This document shows positions 8,391 through 15,222 of a stretch of DNA of 38,501 nt, one piece after another. The position numbers and the translations under genes are program-made. The stretch's first letter is position 1; each line of letters starts with the position of its first letter. This stretch comes from Spirochaetales bacterium (GTDB lineage: Bacteria; Spirochaetota; Spirochaetia; DSM-2461), in contig QKAW01000028.1 of NCBI GenBank assembly GCA_003247135.1, positions 1 to 38,501 of the forward strand, in the 5' to 3' direction. The notes beneath the pieces were generated by a model. The model made no database searches and had not been told where the DNA came from. It worked only from the letters and a program-made list of their open reading frames with translations.

Positions 8391-8777
8391 TTGAAAAGAA
8401 GTCAGGAAGAGAATAAAAAAAATGCAATTGAATTTTATGATCTAATGTTTAATCAGTGTAAACCAGAAGAAGCAATTGAAAGATATGTAGGGGATGTATA
8501 TATTCAGCATAATCCTCATGTCGGAGATGGAAAGGAAGCATTTATAGAGTATTTTAAAAGGATGGCAATAGAGTATCCAGGAAAGATTACTTATTTTATA
8601 AGAGCTATTGCCGAGAATGATTTAGTTGTTTTACACTGTCATCAGATCTGGCCCGGAGATAACGAGTATGCAGGAATGGATATTTTCAGGTTTGATGAAA
8701 AAGGTAAAATAGTAGAACATTGGGATGTTTTGCAGATAGTTTCTGGAGAATCCAAAAATAATAATGGTCTTTTTTAA
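8391..8777 (+). CDS. SnoaL-like (NTF2 fold) protein
   Basis: 128 residues, the size of one NTF2/SnoaL domain. Visible family features are YIQHNPHVGDGKEAFIEYF, the LVVLHCHQIWPG strand, and the ending DIFRFDEKGKIVEHWDVLQ. Such proteins may be isomerases, hydrolases or ligand binders in the cytoplasm. There is no signal peptide. The start is TTG 8391 behind a strong AGGAGGGAG. It resembles each half of the downstream lipoprotein at 9311, so the three domains probably come from one ancestor. The marR promoter starts 20 bases after its stop. Confidence 0.85.
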   Translation: MKRSQEENKKNAIEFYDLMFNQCKPEEAIERYVGDVYIQHNPHVGDGKEAFIEYFKRMAIEYPGKITYFIRAIAENDLVVLHCHQIWPGDNEYAGMDIFRFDEKGKIVEHWDVLQIVSGESKNNNGLF

Positions 8778-8796
8778 AAATAACTCGATATAATCA

Positions 8797-8825
8797 TTGA
8801 CAATTGTTTGATGTCAAACTATATT
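8797..8825 (+). promoter_or_regulatory. marR promoter with operator between -35 and -10
   Basis: TTGACA (8797-8802), 17 bases, then TATATT (8820-8825). The spacer contains the palindrome GTTTGATGTCAAAC (8806-8819), which also occurs before the downstream lipoprotein gene. The predicted start of transcription is 8832, the A of the ATG. A repressor at this site would exclude RNA polymerase. Confidence 0.78.
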
Positions 8826-8831
8826 GATTTT

Positions 8832-9260
8832 ATGAGTAAAGAACAAAAGATTATTTCAGTCATATCAAACATACATTTTGAGGCCAATTCTTTAATTGTC
8901 TCTGAATTAAAAAAATATGATATTACAGAATTAGCACCTAGTCATGGCTCAATATTAAATGCTCTATTTTATTCTAAAGAAAAACTTAGAATGAATGATA
9001 TTGCAGAAAAAATAAACAGGGATAAATCAACAGTTACTGCTCTTATTAATAAACTGGTAAAGAACGGGTATGTAATACGGGAAAAGTGCTCTATTGATAG
9101 TCGAATAACCTTTATTCTTTTAACTGATAAAGGTTTAAAACTAAAACCAATATTTGAGAGTATTTCTGAAAAACTGATCTCGACAACATATAAAGATATT
9201 AACCAAAAGGAGCGGGAATATGTAGTTAATTTGTTGGAGAAAATATTAAAAAACTTTTAG
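8832..9260 (+). CDS. MarR-family transcriptional regulator
   Basis: About 142 residues, normal for MarR. The winged helix is at roughly residues 40-105: LRMNDIAEKINRDKSTVTAL, then LVKNGYVIREKCSIDSRITF with the wing and DxR motif, then LLTDKGLKL. The frame is open from 8808, but that region is the gene's own promoter and operator, so the ATG at 8832 is chosen. It coincides with the predicted +1, implying a leaderless transcript. No cysteine near the N-terminus suggests OhrR-type sensing, so the signal is unknown. It likely represses itself and the lipoprotein/oxidoreductase genes that follow. Confidence 0.9.
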   Translation: MSKEQKIISVISNIHFEANSLIVSELKKYDITELAPSHGSILNALFYSKEKLRMNDIAEKINRDKSTVTALINKLVKNGYVIREKCSIDSRITFILLTDKGLKLKPIFESISEKLISTTYKDINQKEREYVVNLLEKILKNF

Positions 9261-9275
9261 TTTTTTTTATATAAA

Positions 9276-9293
9276 TAGTTTGATGACAAACTA
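9276..9293. promoter_or_regulatory. Second MarR operator, before the SnoaL lipoprotein
   Basis: TAGTTTGATGACAAACTA has perfect 7-base arms (TAGTTTG/CAAACTA) around ATGA and differs by little from the site inside the marR promoter. A TATAAA-like -10 lies just upstream (about 9270-9275), so bound repressor would sit at the start of transcription. It links the downstream genes to MarR control. Confidence 0.72.
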
Positions 9294-9310
9294 ATATTTT
9301 GGAGATGAAA

Positions 9311-10156
9311 ATGAAAATTAAAGGATTATTTGTAATTTTATTTATAGCAGTACTATTTGCATGTACTTCTACAAAGGGAGAAAATTTTATGAAATCAGAA
9401 AAAGAGATGACAGTAGAGCTTTTAAAAGCTATTGAGACAGGTGCTGCAGAACCGGTAGGTTATATAAATGCAGAGAATTACAAACAGCACAATCAGGCAG
9501 TTGCGGATGGATTAGCAGGTTTTGGAGCACTATTACAGCAAATACCAGAAGGGAGTGCTAAAGTAAATACAGCCAGAGTATTTCAAGATGGAGATTATGT
9601 AGTTGCACATACTGACTATAATTTTTTCGGACCAAAAATAGGCTTTGATATTTTTAGATTTGAAAATGGTTTAATAGTAGAGCATTGGGACAATTTGCAG
9701 GAAAAAGTAGCAGAAACAGCCTCTGGTCGATCCCAAATTGATGGACCAACAGAAGTAAAGGACCTAGACAAAACAGTTGAGAATAAAAATCTTATAATCA
9801 ACATGTTAAATGATGTTTTTATGGGTGCTGCACCTGAGAAAATTACAGAATATATCTCTGTAGATAAATATGATCAACATAATCCTGGAGTTAAGGATGG
9901 TTTAGCTGGATTGGGAGAAGCTCTACAGTCACTAGCTGATGCAGGAATGCCTATGGTTTATGAGAAAAATCATATAGTTCTTGGTGAAGGTAATTTTGTA
10001 CTTGCAGTTTCAGAAGGTATATTTTTAGGTGAAAAAGTTTCATTTTACGATTTGTTCAGAGTTGAAAATGGAAAAGTTGTTGAACATTGGGATACTATTG
10101 AAAAAATTATACCTGAATCTGAAGCAATGAATAGTAACGGAAAATTTAATTTTTAA
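9311..10156 (+). CDS. Lipoprotein with two tandem SnoaL-like domains
   Basis: About 281 residues. The start MKIKGLFVILFIAVLFACTS is a lipoprotein signal peptide with lipobox LFAC, so the mature protein should be membrane-anchored outside the cytoplasm. GGAG at 9301-9304 is six bases before ATG 9311, which decides the start over TTG 9299 and ATG 9305. Two homologous NTF2/SnoaL repeats follow, each with a KxxQHN...DGLAG stretch and closing with FRxENGxxVEHWD (about residues 30-140 and 155-270). They also match the single-domain protein at 8391. Two fused domains in one lipoprotein could mimic the usual SnoaL dimer. Control by MarR is implied by the operator at 9276. The substrate is unknown. 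Confidence 0.85.
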   Translation: MKIKGLFVILFIAVLFACTSTKGENFMKSEKEMTVELLKAIETGAAEPVGYINAENYKQHNQAVADGLAGFGALLQQIPEGSAKVNTARVFQDGDYVVAHTDYNFFGPKIGFDIFRFENGLIVEHWDNLQEKVAETASGRSQIDGPTEVKDLDKTVENKNLIINMLNDVFMGAAPEKITEYISVDKYDQHNPGVKDGLAGLGEALQSLADAGMPMVYEKNHIVLGEGNFVLAVSEGIFLGEKVSFYDLFRVENGKVVEHWDTIEKIIPESEAMNSNGKFNF

Positions 10157-10170
10157 GGAAAAATATTTAG

Positions 10171-10191
10171 GGCTCGAAAATTTTTTGAGCC
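10171..10191. terminator. Hairpin between the lipoprotein and the oxidoreductase genes
   Basis: GGCTCGAAAA pairs with TTTTTTGAGCC, a GC-capped stem with an A/T-rich base. No T-run follows on the plus strand, so it may be a weak or partial terminator, or an mRNA stabiliser within the operon. Confidence 0.4.
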
Positions 10192-10207
10192 TTAAAATAG
10201 AGAATTT

Positions 10208-11149
10208 ATGAAAGCAATAATATTAGAAAAAGCAGGTGGTGTTGAAAATCTGCAATATAAAGAAGTGGAAAATCCAAAACTAGATGATAATCAGGTCTTA
10301 ATAGAAGTTAAAGCTATTAGTATTAATCCTGCAGATGTAAAAGTAAAATATGCAGAAGAAGGGCTTAATATGATTTATGGAAACGAGAGACCTGTAGTTT
10401 TGGGATGGGATGTGGCTGGTGTAGTCTCCTCCGTTGGGAAAAACGTTAACAAATTTAAAAATGGAGACAGGGTTTTTGGAATGATTAACTTTCCGGGAAG
10501 AGGAAAGGCTTATGCTGAGTACGTTGCATCTCCACAAGATCACATCTCTTTAATTCCAGAAAATATTACCTTTGAACAGGCAGCAGCAACAACATTAGCA
10601 GCGTTAACAGCACTTCAGGCTTTAAAAGATAGAGTTAGGAAAGGTGATAAAGTATTAATTCAGGGTGGATCTGGTGGAGTTGGTCACTTTGCTGTTCAAA
10701 TTGCCAAATCATTAGGAGCATATGTAATATCTACAAGTTCTGGGAAAAATCGTGATTATTTACTCTCAATAGGTGTTGATAAGCATGTTGATTACACTAC
10801 TGAAAAATTTGAAGAAGTATTAAGCGATGTTGATTTTGTTTTAGACTCTTTTGGGGGAAATGTTCTGTTAAATTCTGTAAAAGTAGCTAAAAGAGGTGGG
10901 ACTGTTATTACTCTTCTTGGCAATGAGATTTCCGATGAAATAGGCAATTTGGCAAAAGAAATGGGTGTTAATATCTCTGGTATTTTAGTTCAATCAAGTG
11001 GAGATGATATGGAATTACTAAGAAATTATCTTGAAAGTGGAGAGATAATACCTAATATTTATAAAACATTTGACTTTGCTGACATGGCTAAAGCACACCA
11101 GGAAGTTGAGACAGGACGAACTGTAGGAAAAGTTATAGTAAAACTTTAA
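10208..11149 (+). CDS. NADPH:quinone oxidoreductase-like medium-chain dehydrogenase (zinc-free)
   Basis: 313 residues, typical for the QOR branch of the MDR superfamily. The N-terminal GroES-like domain has NPADVKVKYAE and VLGWDVAGVVSSVGKNVNKF. The nucleotide-binding domain has AATTLAALTALQAL and VLIQGGSGGVGHFAVQIAKS (the AxxGGxG fingerprint). The zinc-binding cysteines of alcohol dehydrogenases are absent. It reduces quinones or enones with NADPH in the cytoplasm. It starts 51 bases after the SnoaL lipoprotein and 12 bases before the macrodomain gene, within the run behind the MarR operator. Electrophile or quinone detoxification is therefore a reasonable guess. Confidence 0.9.
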   Translation: MKAIILEKAGGVENLQYKEVENPKLDDNQVLIEVKAISINPADVKVKYAEEGLNMIYGNERPVVLGWDVAGVVSSVGKNVNKFKNGDRVFGMINFPGRGKAYAEYVASPQDHISLIPENITFEQAAATTLAALTALQALKDRVRKGDKVLIQGGSGGVGHFAVQIAKSLGAYVISTSSGKNRDYLLSIGVDKHVDYTTEKFEEVLSDVDFVLDSFGGNVLLNSVKVAKRGGTVITLLGNEISDEIGNLAKEMGVNISGILVQSSGDDMELLRNYLESGEIIPNIYKTFDFADMAKAHQEVETGRTVGKVIVKL

Positions 11150-11161
11150 TGGAAGGGTACT

Positions 11162-12040
11162 TTGAAAAAAACATTAAAATTAGCAGACTATGAAGATTTA
11201 ATAAATCTAAGAGACATTTATTCCTCTAAAACTTTAATATTTGATTCCAAAAGTGAACTGGTAAACTTATTACTTGAATCTTTGGTTAAAGATAATTATA
11301 AACATTTAAGTTTTACAGACCGAAGATCACTTCTTCGGGGTTCTCTTAATAGTTTAAGACCAAATTCTTTGGGTAAAGATGAAATTTGCTACCTAGATAC
11401 ACTTTTACAAATGGAGTTAAATGAAAAAAGAGTTATTGATACAGAGATGATAACTGCTAATAACACTGTTTTTGTCAATGGTACAAAAATATCAGTATGG
11501 ATGGGAGATATAACCAGTATAAAAATTGATGCTATTGTCAATGCAGCAAATAGTCAATTACTAGGCTGTTTTCATCCCCTCCATAAATGTATAGATAATG
11601 CAATACACAGTGGTGCCGGTGTTTTATTAAGAGATGATTGTTACAAAATAATGCAATTACAGAATATGCCAGAACCAACAGGAAATGCAAAAATAACTAG
11701 AGGATATAATCTTCCTGCAAAATATGTTCTACATACTGTGGGTCCTATAATTGAAAATAAAGTCACACCTGATCAGGAAAAAGAGTTGGAAAACTGTTAT
11801 ACAAGTTGTTTGGAAATGTGTAAAAATATGGGAGATATTGAAAGTATTGCATTCTGCTGTATTTCTACAGGTGTTTTTGGTTACCCGCAAAAAGAAGCAT
11901 CCGAAGTAGCTTACAGAACAGTTCTTAATTGGCTAAAAAATAATCCCGGTGTTTTAAAGAATATTGTTTTTAATGTTTTTACACAAAGGGATTTGGAATT
12001 ATATAGTAGATTGAGTGGTAAAAACGATGGACAAAAATAA
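11162..12040 (+). CDS. Zinc-type macrodomain protein, ADP-ribosyl hydrolase
   Basis: 292 residues, with a helical N-terminal extension of about 95 residues and a C-terminal macrodomain, as in the S. aureus/S. pyogenes Zn-macro proteins. Key motifs are DAIVNAANSQLLGCFHPLHK at about residues 123-142, with the C-x-H type zinc ligands Cys136, His141 and Cys143, then IDNAIHSGAG, LHTVGP and ISTGVFGYP (ADP-ribose phosphate loop). Such enzymes remove ADP-ribose from proteins. The start is TTG 11162 after GGAAGGG. It overlaps the sirtuin gene by 14 bases, the known SirTM-macrodomain pairing, so the two presumably write and erase the same modification. Confidence 0.93.
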   Translation: MKKTLKLADYEDLINLRDIYSSKTLIFDSKSELVNLLLESLVKDNYKHLSFTDRRSLLRGSLNSLRPNSLGKDEICYLDTLLQMELNEKRVIDTEMITANNTVFVNGTKISVWMGDITSIKIDAIVNAANSQLLGCFHPLHKCIDNAIHSGAGVLLRDDCYKIMQLQNMPEPTGNAKITRGYNLPAKYVLHTVGPIIENKVTPDQEKELENCYTSCLEMCKNMGDIESIAFCCISTGVFGYPQKEASEVAYRTVLNWLKNNPGVLKNIVFNVFTQRDLELYSRLSGKNDGQK

Positions 12041-12866
12041 ACTAATACATTGTAAAAAACTGATAGAAGAAGCTGATTCTATACTTATAGGAGCCGGTTC
12101 TGGTCTTTCAACTGCAGCTGGATTAAAATATAGTGGAAGTCGATTCACTGATAATTTTCTAGATTTTATTGAAAAATATAAGTTAACTGATATGTATACA
12201 TCTGCATTTTATCCATTTGATTCAGAGGAAGAGAGGTGGGCCTATTTTTCAAGACATATAAAATTGAACAGATTCGATGCTAAACCAGGAAAAGTATATT
12301 TAGATCTGTTGGAAATAGTTAAAAATAAAAATTATTTTGTTATTACTACAAATGTTGATGGACAATTTGAAAAATCCGGATTTGATAAAGAACGTATTTT
12401 TGCAACACAAGGGGATTATGGGTTATTACAGTGCCAAGAACCTTGTCATGATAAACTTTATGATAATAGTGAAATTGTTTTTAAAATGGTTCGGGATCAA
12501 AAAAATTGCAAAATTCCCTCGGAATTAATACCCTACTGCCCTGTTTGTGGGAAATTACTAGTACCACACCTGAGAAAAGATAGTTCATTTCTTGAAAATG
12601 AAGAATGGGTTCAAAATAGTAAAAAATACTCGGATTTTATTAATGAAAACCGGGAAAAAAGGTTATTGCTGCTGGAATTTGGAATAGGTTTTAATACTCC
12701 GGGTATAATACGAATTCCCTTTGAGAAATTTGTAACTAGTTTACCTAATTCAACATTAATCAGGGTGAATTTGGATAATGTAGAACCAATTATTAATTTG
12801 CCTGAAAGTTGTTTACTTCTAAAAGAGAATATTTCTGACTTTATGGAAGGATTAAAACTTGTATAA
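12027..12866 (+). CDS. SirTM-type (class M) sirtuin, likely protein ADP-ribosyltransferase
   Basis: About 279 residues with the sirtuin NAD site GAGSGLSTAAGLKYSG and TTNVDGQFEKSGF (Asn109, Asp111). Where deacetylating sirtuins have the catalytic His there is Gln128 in ATQGDYG, as in SirTM enzymes, which ADP-ribosylate a partner protein. A zinc site is suggested by CQEPC (136-140) and CPVC (171-174). ATG 12027 has GAGTGG eight bases upstream and overlaps the macrodomain stop. The GcvH-L and lipoate ligase genes that accompany this pair in Firmicutes are not here. The modified target is therefore either encoded elsewhere or different. Confidence 0.92.
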   Translation: MDKNKLIHCKKLIEEADSILIGAGSGLSTAAGLKYSGSRFTDNFLDFIEKYKLTDMYTSAFYPFDSEEERWAYFSRHIKLNRFDAKPGKVYLDLLEIVKNKNYFVITTNVDGQFEKSGFDKERIFATQGDYGLLQCQEPCHDKLYDNSEIVFKMVRDQKNCKIPSELIPYCPVCGKLLVPHLRKDSSFLENEEWVQNSKKYSDFINENREKRLLLLEFGIGFNTPGIIRIPFEKFVTSLPNSTLIRVNLDNVEPIINLPESCLLLKENISDFMEGLKLV

Positions 12867-12925
12867 AAATGAATAAAGTTTATCATTTAGTTCTATAATA
12901 GAGTTATGTTTGTTTGGAGGATACT

Positions 12926-13567
12926 ATGGAACTAGGTAATTCTTTAGAAAAAAATCCTGAAGTAGATTTATACATGGAAGATGGTTGTGGAAGATGTTCA
13001 TTTTACAAAACAGATAAATGTAAAGTAAAAAAATGGGTTAAAGAGCTTGATACATTAAGAAGTATTGTATTGAAAACAGGTCTAAAAGAGGACCTAAAGT
13101 GGAAACAGCCCTGTTATACTTCCAATGGTAAAAATATTGTTTTGGTTAGTGCTTTTAAAGAGTATTGTGCCTTAAGTTTTTTTAAAGGGGCATTATTAAA
13201 TGATACTGAAAATATATTAATTACCCAGACAGAAAATTCACAAGCTAATAGACAGTTAAGATTTACAGATTTTAAACAGATTCTCCAGCAGGAAGAGATT
13301 ATTAAAGCATATATTGTGGAAGCAGTAAAAATTGAAGAGTCTGGAGCAAAAGTCGAATTTAAAAAAAACAGTGTTGATATTCCTGAAGAGTTACATAATA
13401 TATTTGAAAAGGATTCTAATTTTAAAGATGCATTTTACAGTTTAACACCAGGTAGACAACGGGGTTATATTCTGTTTTTTACATCTGCAAAACAGTCAAA
13501 AACCGTTATTTCAAGAATTGAAAAAAATAGAGAAAATATTATGGCTGGAAAAGGATTAAATGAATAA
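12926..13567 (+). CDS. YdeI/DUF1801-type protein
   Basis: About 213 residues. The N-terminal part has a CGRCSFYKTDKC cluster, then the DUF1801 (YdhG-like) core WKQPCYTSNGKNIVLVSAFK with the KEYCALSFFKG strand, and a C-terminal YdeI/OmdA-like tail (LTPGRQRGYILFFTSAKQS). Function of the family is poorly defined; YdeI has been linked to peptide resistance. GGAGG at 12916-12920 selects ATG 12926 over TTG 12914, and a TATAAT at 12894-12899 could be a separate -10. The stop overlaps the next ATG by one base (TAATG), so translation is coupled. Confidence 0.8.
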   Translation: MELGNSLEKNPEVDLYMEDGCGRCSFYKTDKCKVKKWVKELDTLRSIVLKTGLKEDLKWKQPCYTSNGKNIVLVSAFKEYCALSFFKGALLNDTENILITQTENSQANRQLRFTDFKQILQQEEIIKAYIVEAVKIEESGAKVEFKKNSVDIPEELHNIFEKDSNFKDAFYSLTPGRQRGYILFFTSAKQSKTVISRIEKNRENIMAGKGLNE

Positions 13568-14193
13568 TGAGTTATATTAATAAAATTGCCTATTACAGAA
13601 ATATTAGAAATGAAGAGCCTAATAAAGAGCTTGCTGAAGAGTTAGCTTCAAGTTCAGATACGATAGGAATCGATGAAATAGCATCATTTCTAAATGATAA
13701 AAACAGTTCAGTAGCTAGCGATTGTTTAGCTGTTTTATACCATGTAGGTTATGTAAGACCTGATTTGATAGAAAAATTTACTGAAACTTTTTTAAATATG
13801 CTGGATTCTAAAAAAAACAGAATGGTTTGGGGTAGCATGATCGCATTATCAACAATTGCACCTTTAAAGAAAGATTTTTTATTTGGCTTCTATGATAAAA
13901 TTTTAAAAGTAACAAAAGAAGGTTCTTTAATAACGGAAGTTTGGGGTATAAAAACTATCGTAAAAATAATATCCGGAAATGATGAGTATAAAAAAGTTGG
14001 GATGGCTGATATTTTTAGGTTTGTTGAAGATTGCAGACCAATTGATTTTTGTAAAAGGGTTGAAACTGTCCTGGAAGTTGTGAATACTCCAAAGGAGTTA
14101 GAGGACTTTAAAACATTAATAGAAGAAAAAAAACAGGAATTAAGTGAGTCTCAACTTAAAAAATTAAACACAATTCTAAAAAAAGTATTTTAG
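13567..14193 (+). CDS. HEAT/ARM-like helical repeat protein
   Basis: 208 residues, almost entirely alpha-helical. Repeating helix pairs of about 35-40 residues are visible: IDEIASFLNDKNSSVASDCL, ALYHVGYVRPDLIEKF, RMVWGSMIALSTIAPLKKD, ITEVWGIKTIVKII. The pattern (paired helices, conserved Trp-Gly with Ala/Ile) fits an adaptor rather than an enzyme. No catalytic motif or signal peptide is seen. It starts in the stop codon of the YdeI-like gene. Confidence 0.65.
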   Translation: MSYINKIAYYRNIRNEEPNKELAEELASSSDTIGIDEIASFLNDKNSSVASDCLAVLYHVGYVRPDLIEKFTETFLNMLDSKKNRMVWGSMIALSTIAPLKKDFLFGFYDKILKVTKEGSLITEVWGIKTIVKIISGNDEYKKVGMADIFRFVEDCRPIDFCKRVETVLEVVNTPKELEDFKTLIEEKKQELSESQLKKLNTILKKVF

Positions 14194-14213
14194 AAATTAG
14201 GAGAGGAAAATAA

Positions 14214-14588
14214 ATGATTGTAAAAACTGATATCAAGGTAAAATTATCAACACTTTGGATTTTAGTAATGTTAAATATGGTTTTTAACGATATTTTTTCG
14301 ATAATGGTTCAACTTGTTGATGGTGATAGGTTAAATATACCAGGGGATGTGAAAATTGTAATGGCTGTTGCTGCAATAATTACAAATATTCCAATATTTA
14401 TGATTTTTTTATCCAGATTTCTAAAATATAAGTTAAATAGAATTTTAAACATAGTTGCTGGAATATTTACTATTCTGTATGTCGTTGGAGGTGGAGACTT
14501 AACACCACACTACATAATAATTGCGTTTATTGAAGTTATACTTTTATTAATAATTGTATTAACAGCTATGAAATGGAAAGAAGAGTAG
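14214..14588 (+). CDS. Four-helix membrane protein, DUF6326-like
   Basis: 124 residues with four predicted membrane helices (about 10-32, 44-66, 73-90, 95-118). The first helix contains KLSTLWILVMLNMVFNDIFS, a pattern I associate with DUF6326 proteins. Function unknown. GAGAGGAAA precedes the ATG. It lies 20 bases after the HEAT-like gene and 4 bases before the GyrI-like gene, so it belongs to the same transcript. Confidence 0.7.
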   Translation: MIVKTDIKVKLSTLWILVMLNMVFNDIFSIMVQLVDGDRLNIPGDVKIVMAVAAIITNIPIFMIFLSRFLKYKLNRILNIVAGIFTILYVVGGGDLTPHYIIIAFIEVILLLIIVLTAMKWKEE

Positions 14589-14592
14589 CATA

Positions 14593-15222
14593 ATGAAGCA
14601 TGAGTGGAAAAAAAGTGAAAAGAGTATTTATCTGCCTAAAAATAAACCAGAAATAATTGAAGTTCCGGAATATAAATTTTTTTCTATTAAAGGAGAGGGG
14701 AATCCAAATAGTGAAAGTTTTTCTGATTTTATCGAAGTTCTTTATTCTCTCTCCTATGGTGTAAGAATGAGCTATAAAAAGGGAATGGAGCCAGAAGGAT
14801 TTTATGAGTATACGGTTTATCCACTTGAAGGTATTTGGGATCTGACAGAGGAAGGAAGAAAGAATTACAATGGAGTTATAAACAAGAATGAGTTAGCCTT
14901 TAACTTAATGATTAGACAACCGGATTTTGTAAATGAAGATTTTGCTAATAAAATAATAGAGTATACCAGAATTAAAAAGCCTCACCCTCTTTTGGATTTA
15001 GTGAAATTTGAGTCAATTACTGATGGGGTTTCTATACAAATGCTTCATAAAGGAAGTTATGATAGTGAACCTGAGAGCTTTTCCAGGATGGAAGAGTTTG
15101 CGCATGTTAACAGCTATAGACGAAGATTTAAAACTCACAGAGAGATCTACTTATCTGATGCCAGAAAAGTTGAACCCGATAACCTGAAAACTGTATTAAG
15201 ATTTCAGGTTGAGAGTGTATAG
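14593..15222 (+). CDS. GyrI-like small-molecule-binding domain protein
   Basis: 209 residues with no DNA-binding domain. Typical GyrI-like/effector-binding features are EVPEYKFFSIKGEGNPNSES, the middle YTVYPLEGIWDLTEEG, and the terminal half KPHPLLDLVKFESITDGVSI, LHKGSYDSEPESFSRMEEFA and a basic HREIYLSDARK. These proteins bind or hydrolyse small amphipathic or electrophilic compounds. It ends the plus-strand run and overlaps the convergent U32 gene by 19 bases, with no terminator between them. Confidence 0.83.
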   Translation: MKHEWKKSEKSIYLPKNKPEIIEVPEYKFFSIKGEGNPNSESFSDFIEVLYSLSYGVRMSYKKGMEPEGFYEYTVYPLEGIWDLTEEGRKNYNGVINKNELAFNLMIRQPDFVNEDFANKIIEYTRIKKPHPLLDLVKFESITDGVSIQMLHKGSYDSEPESFSRMEEFAHVNSYRRRFKTHREIYLSDARKVEPDNLKTVLRFQVESV

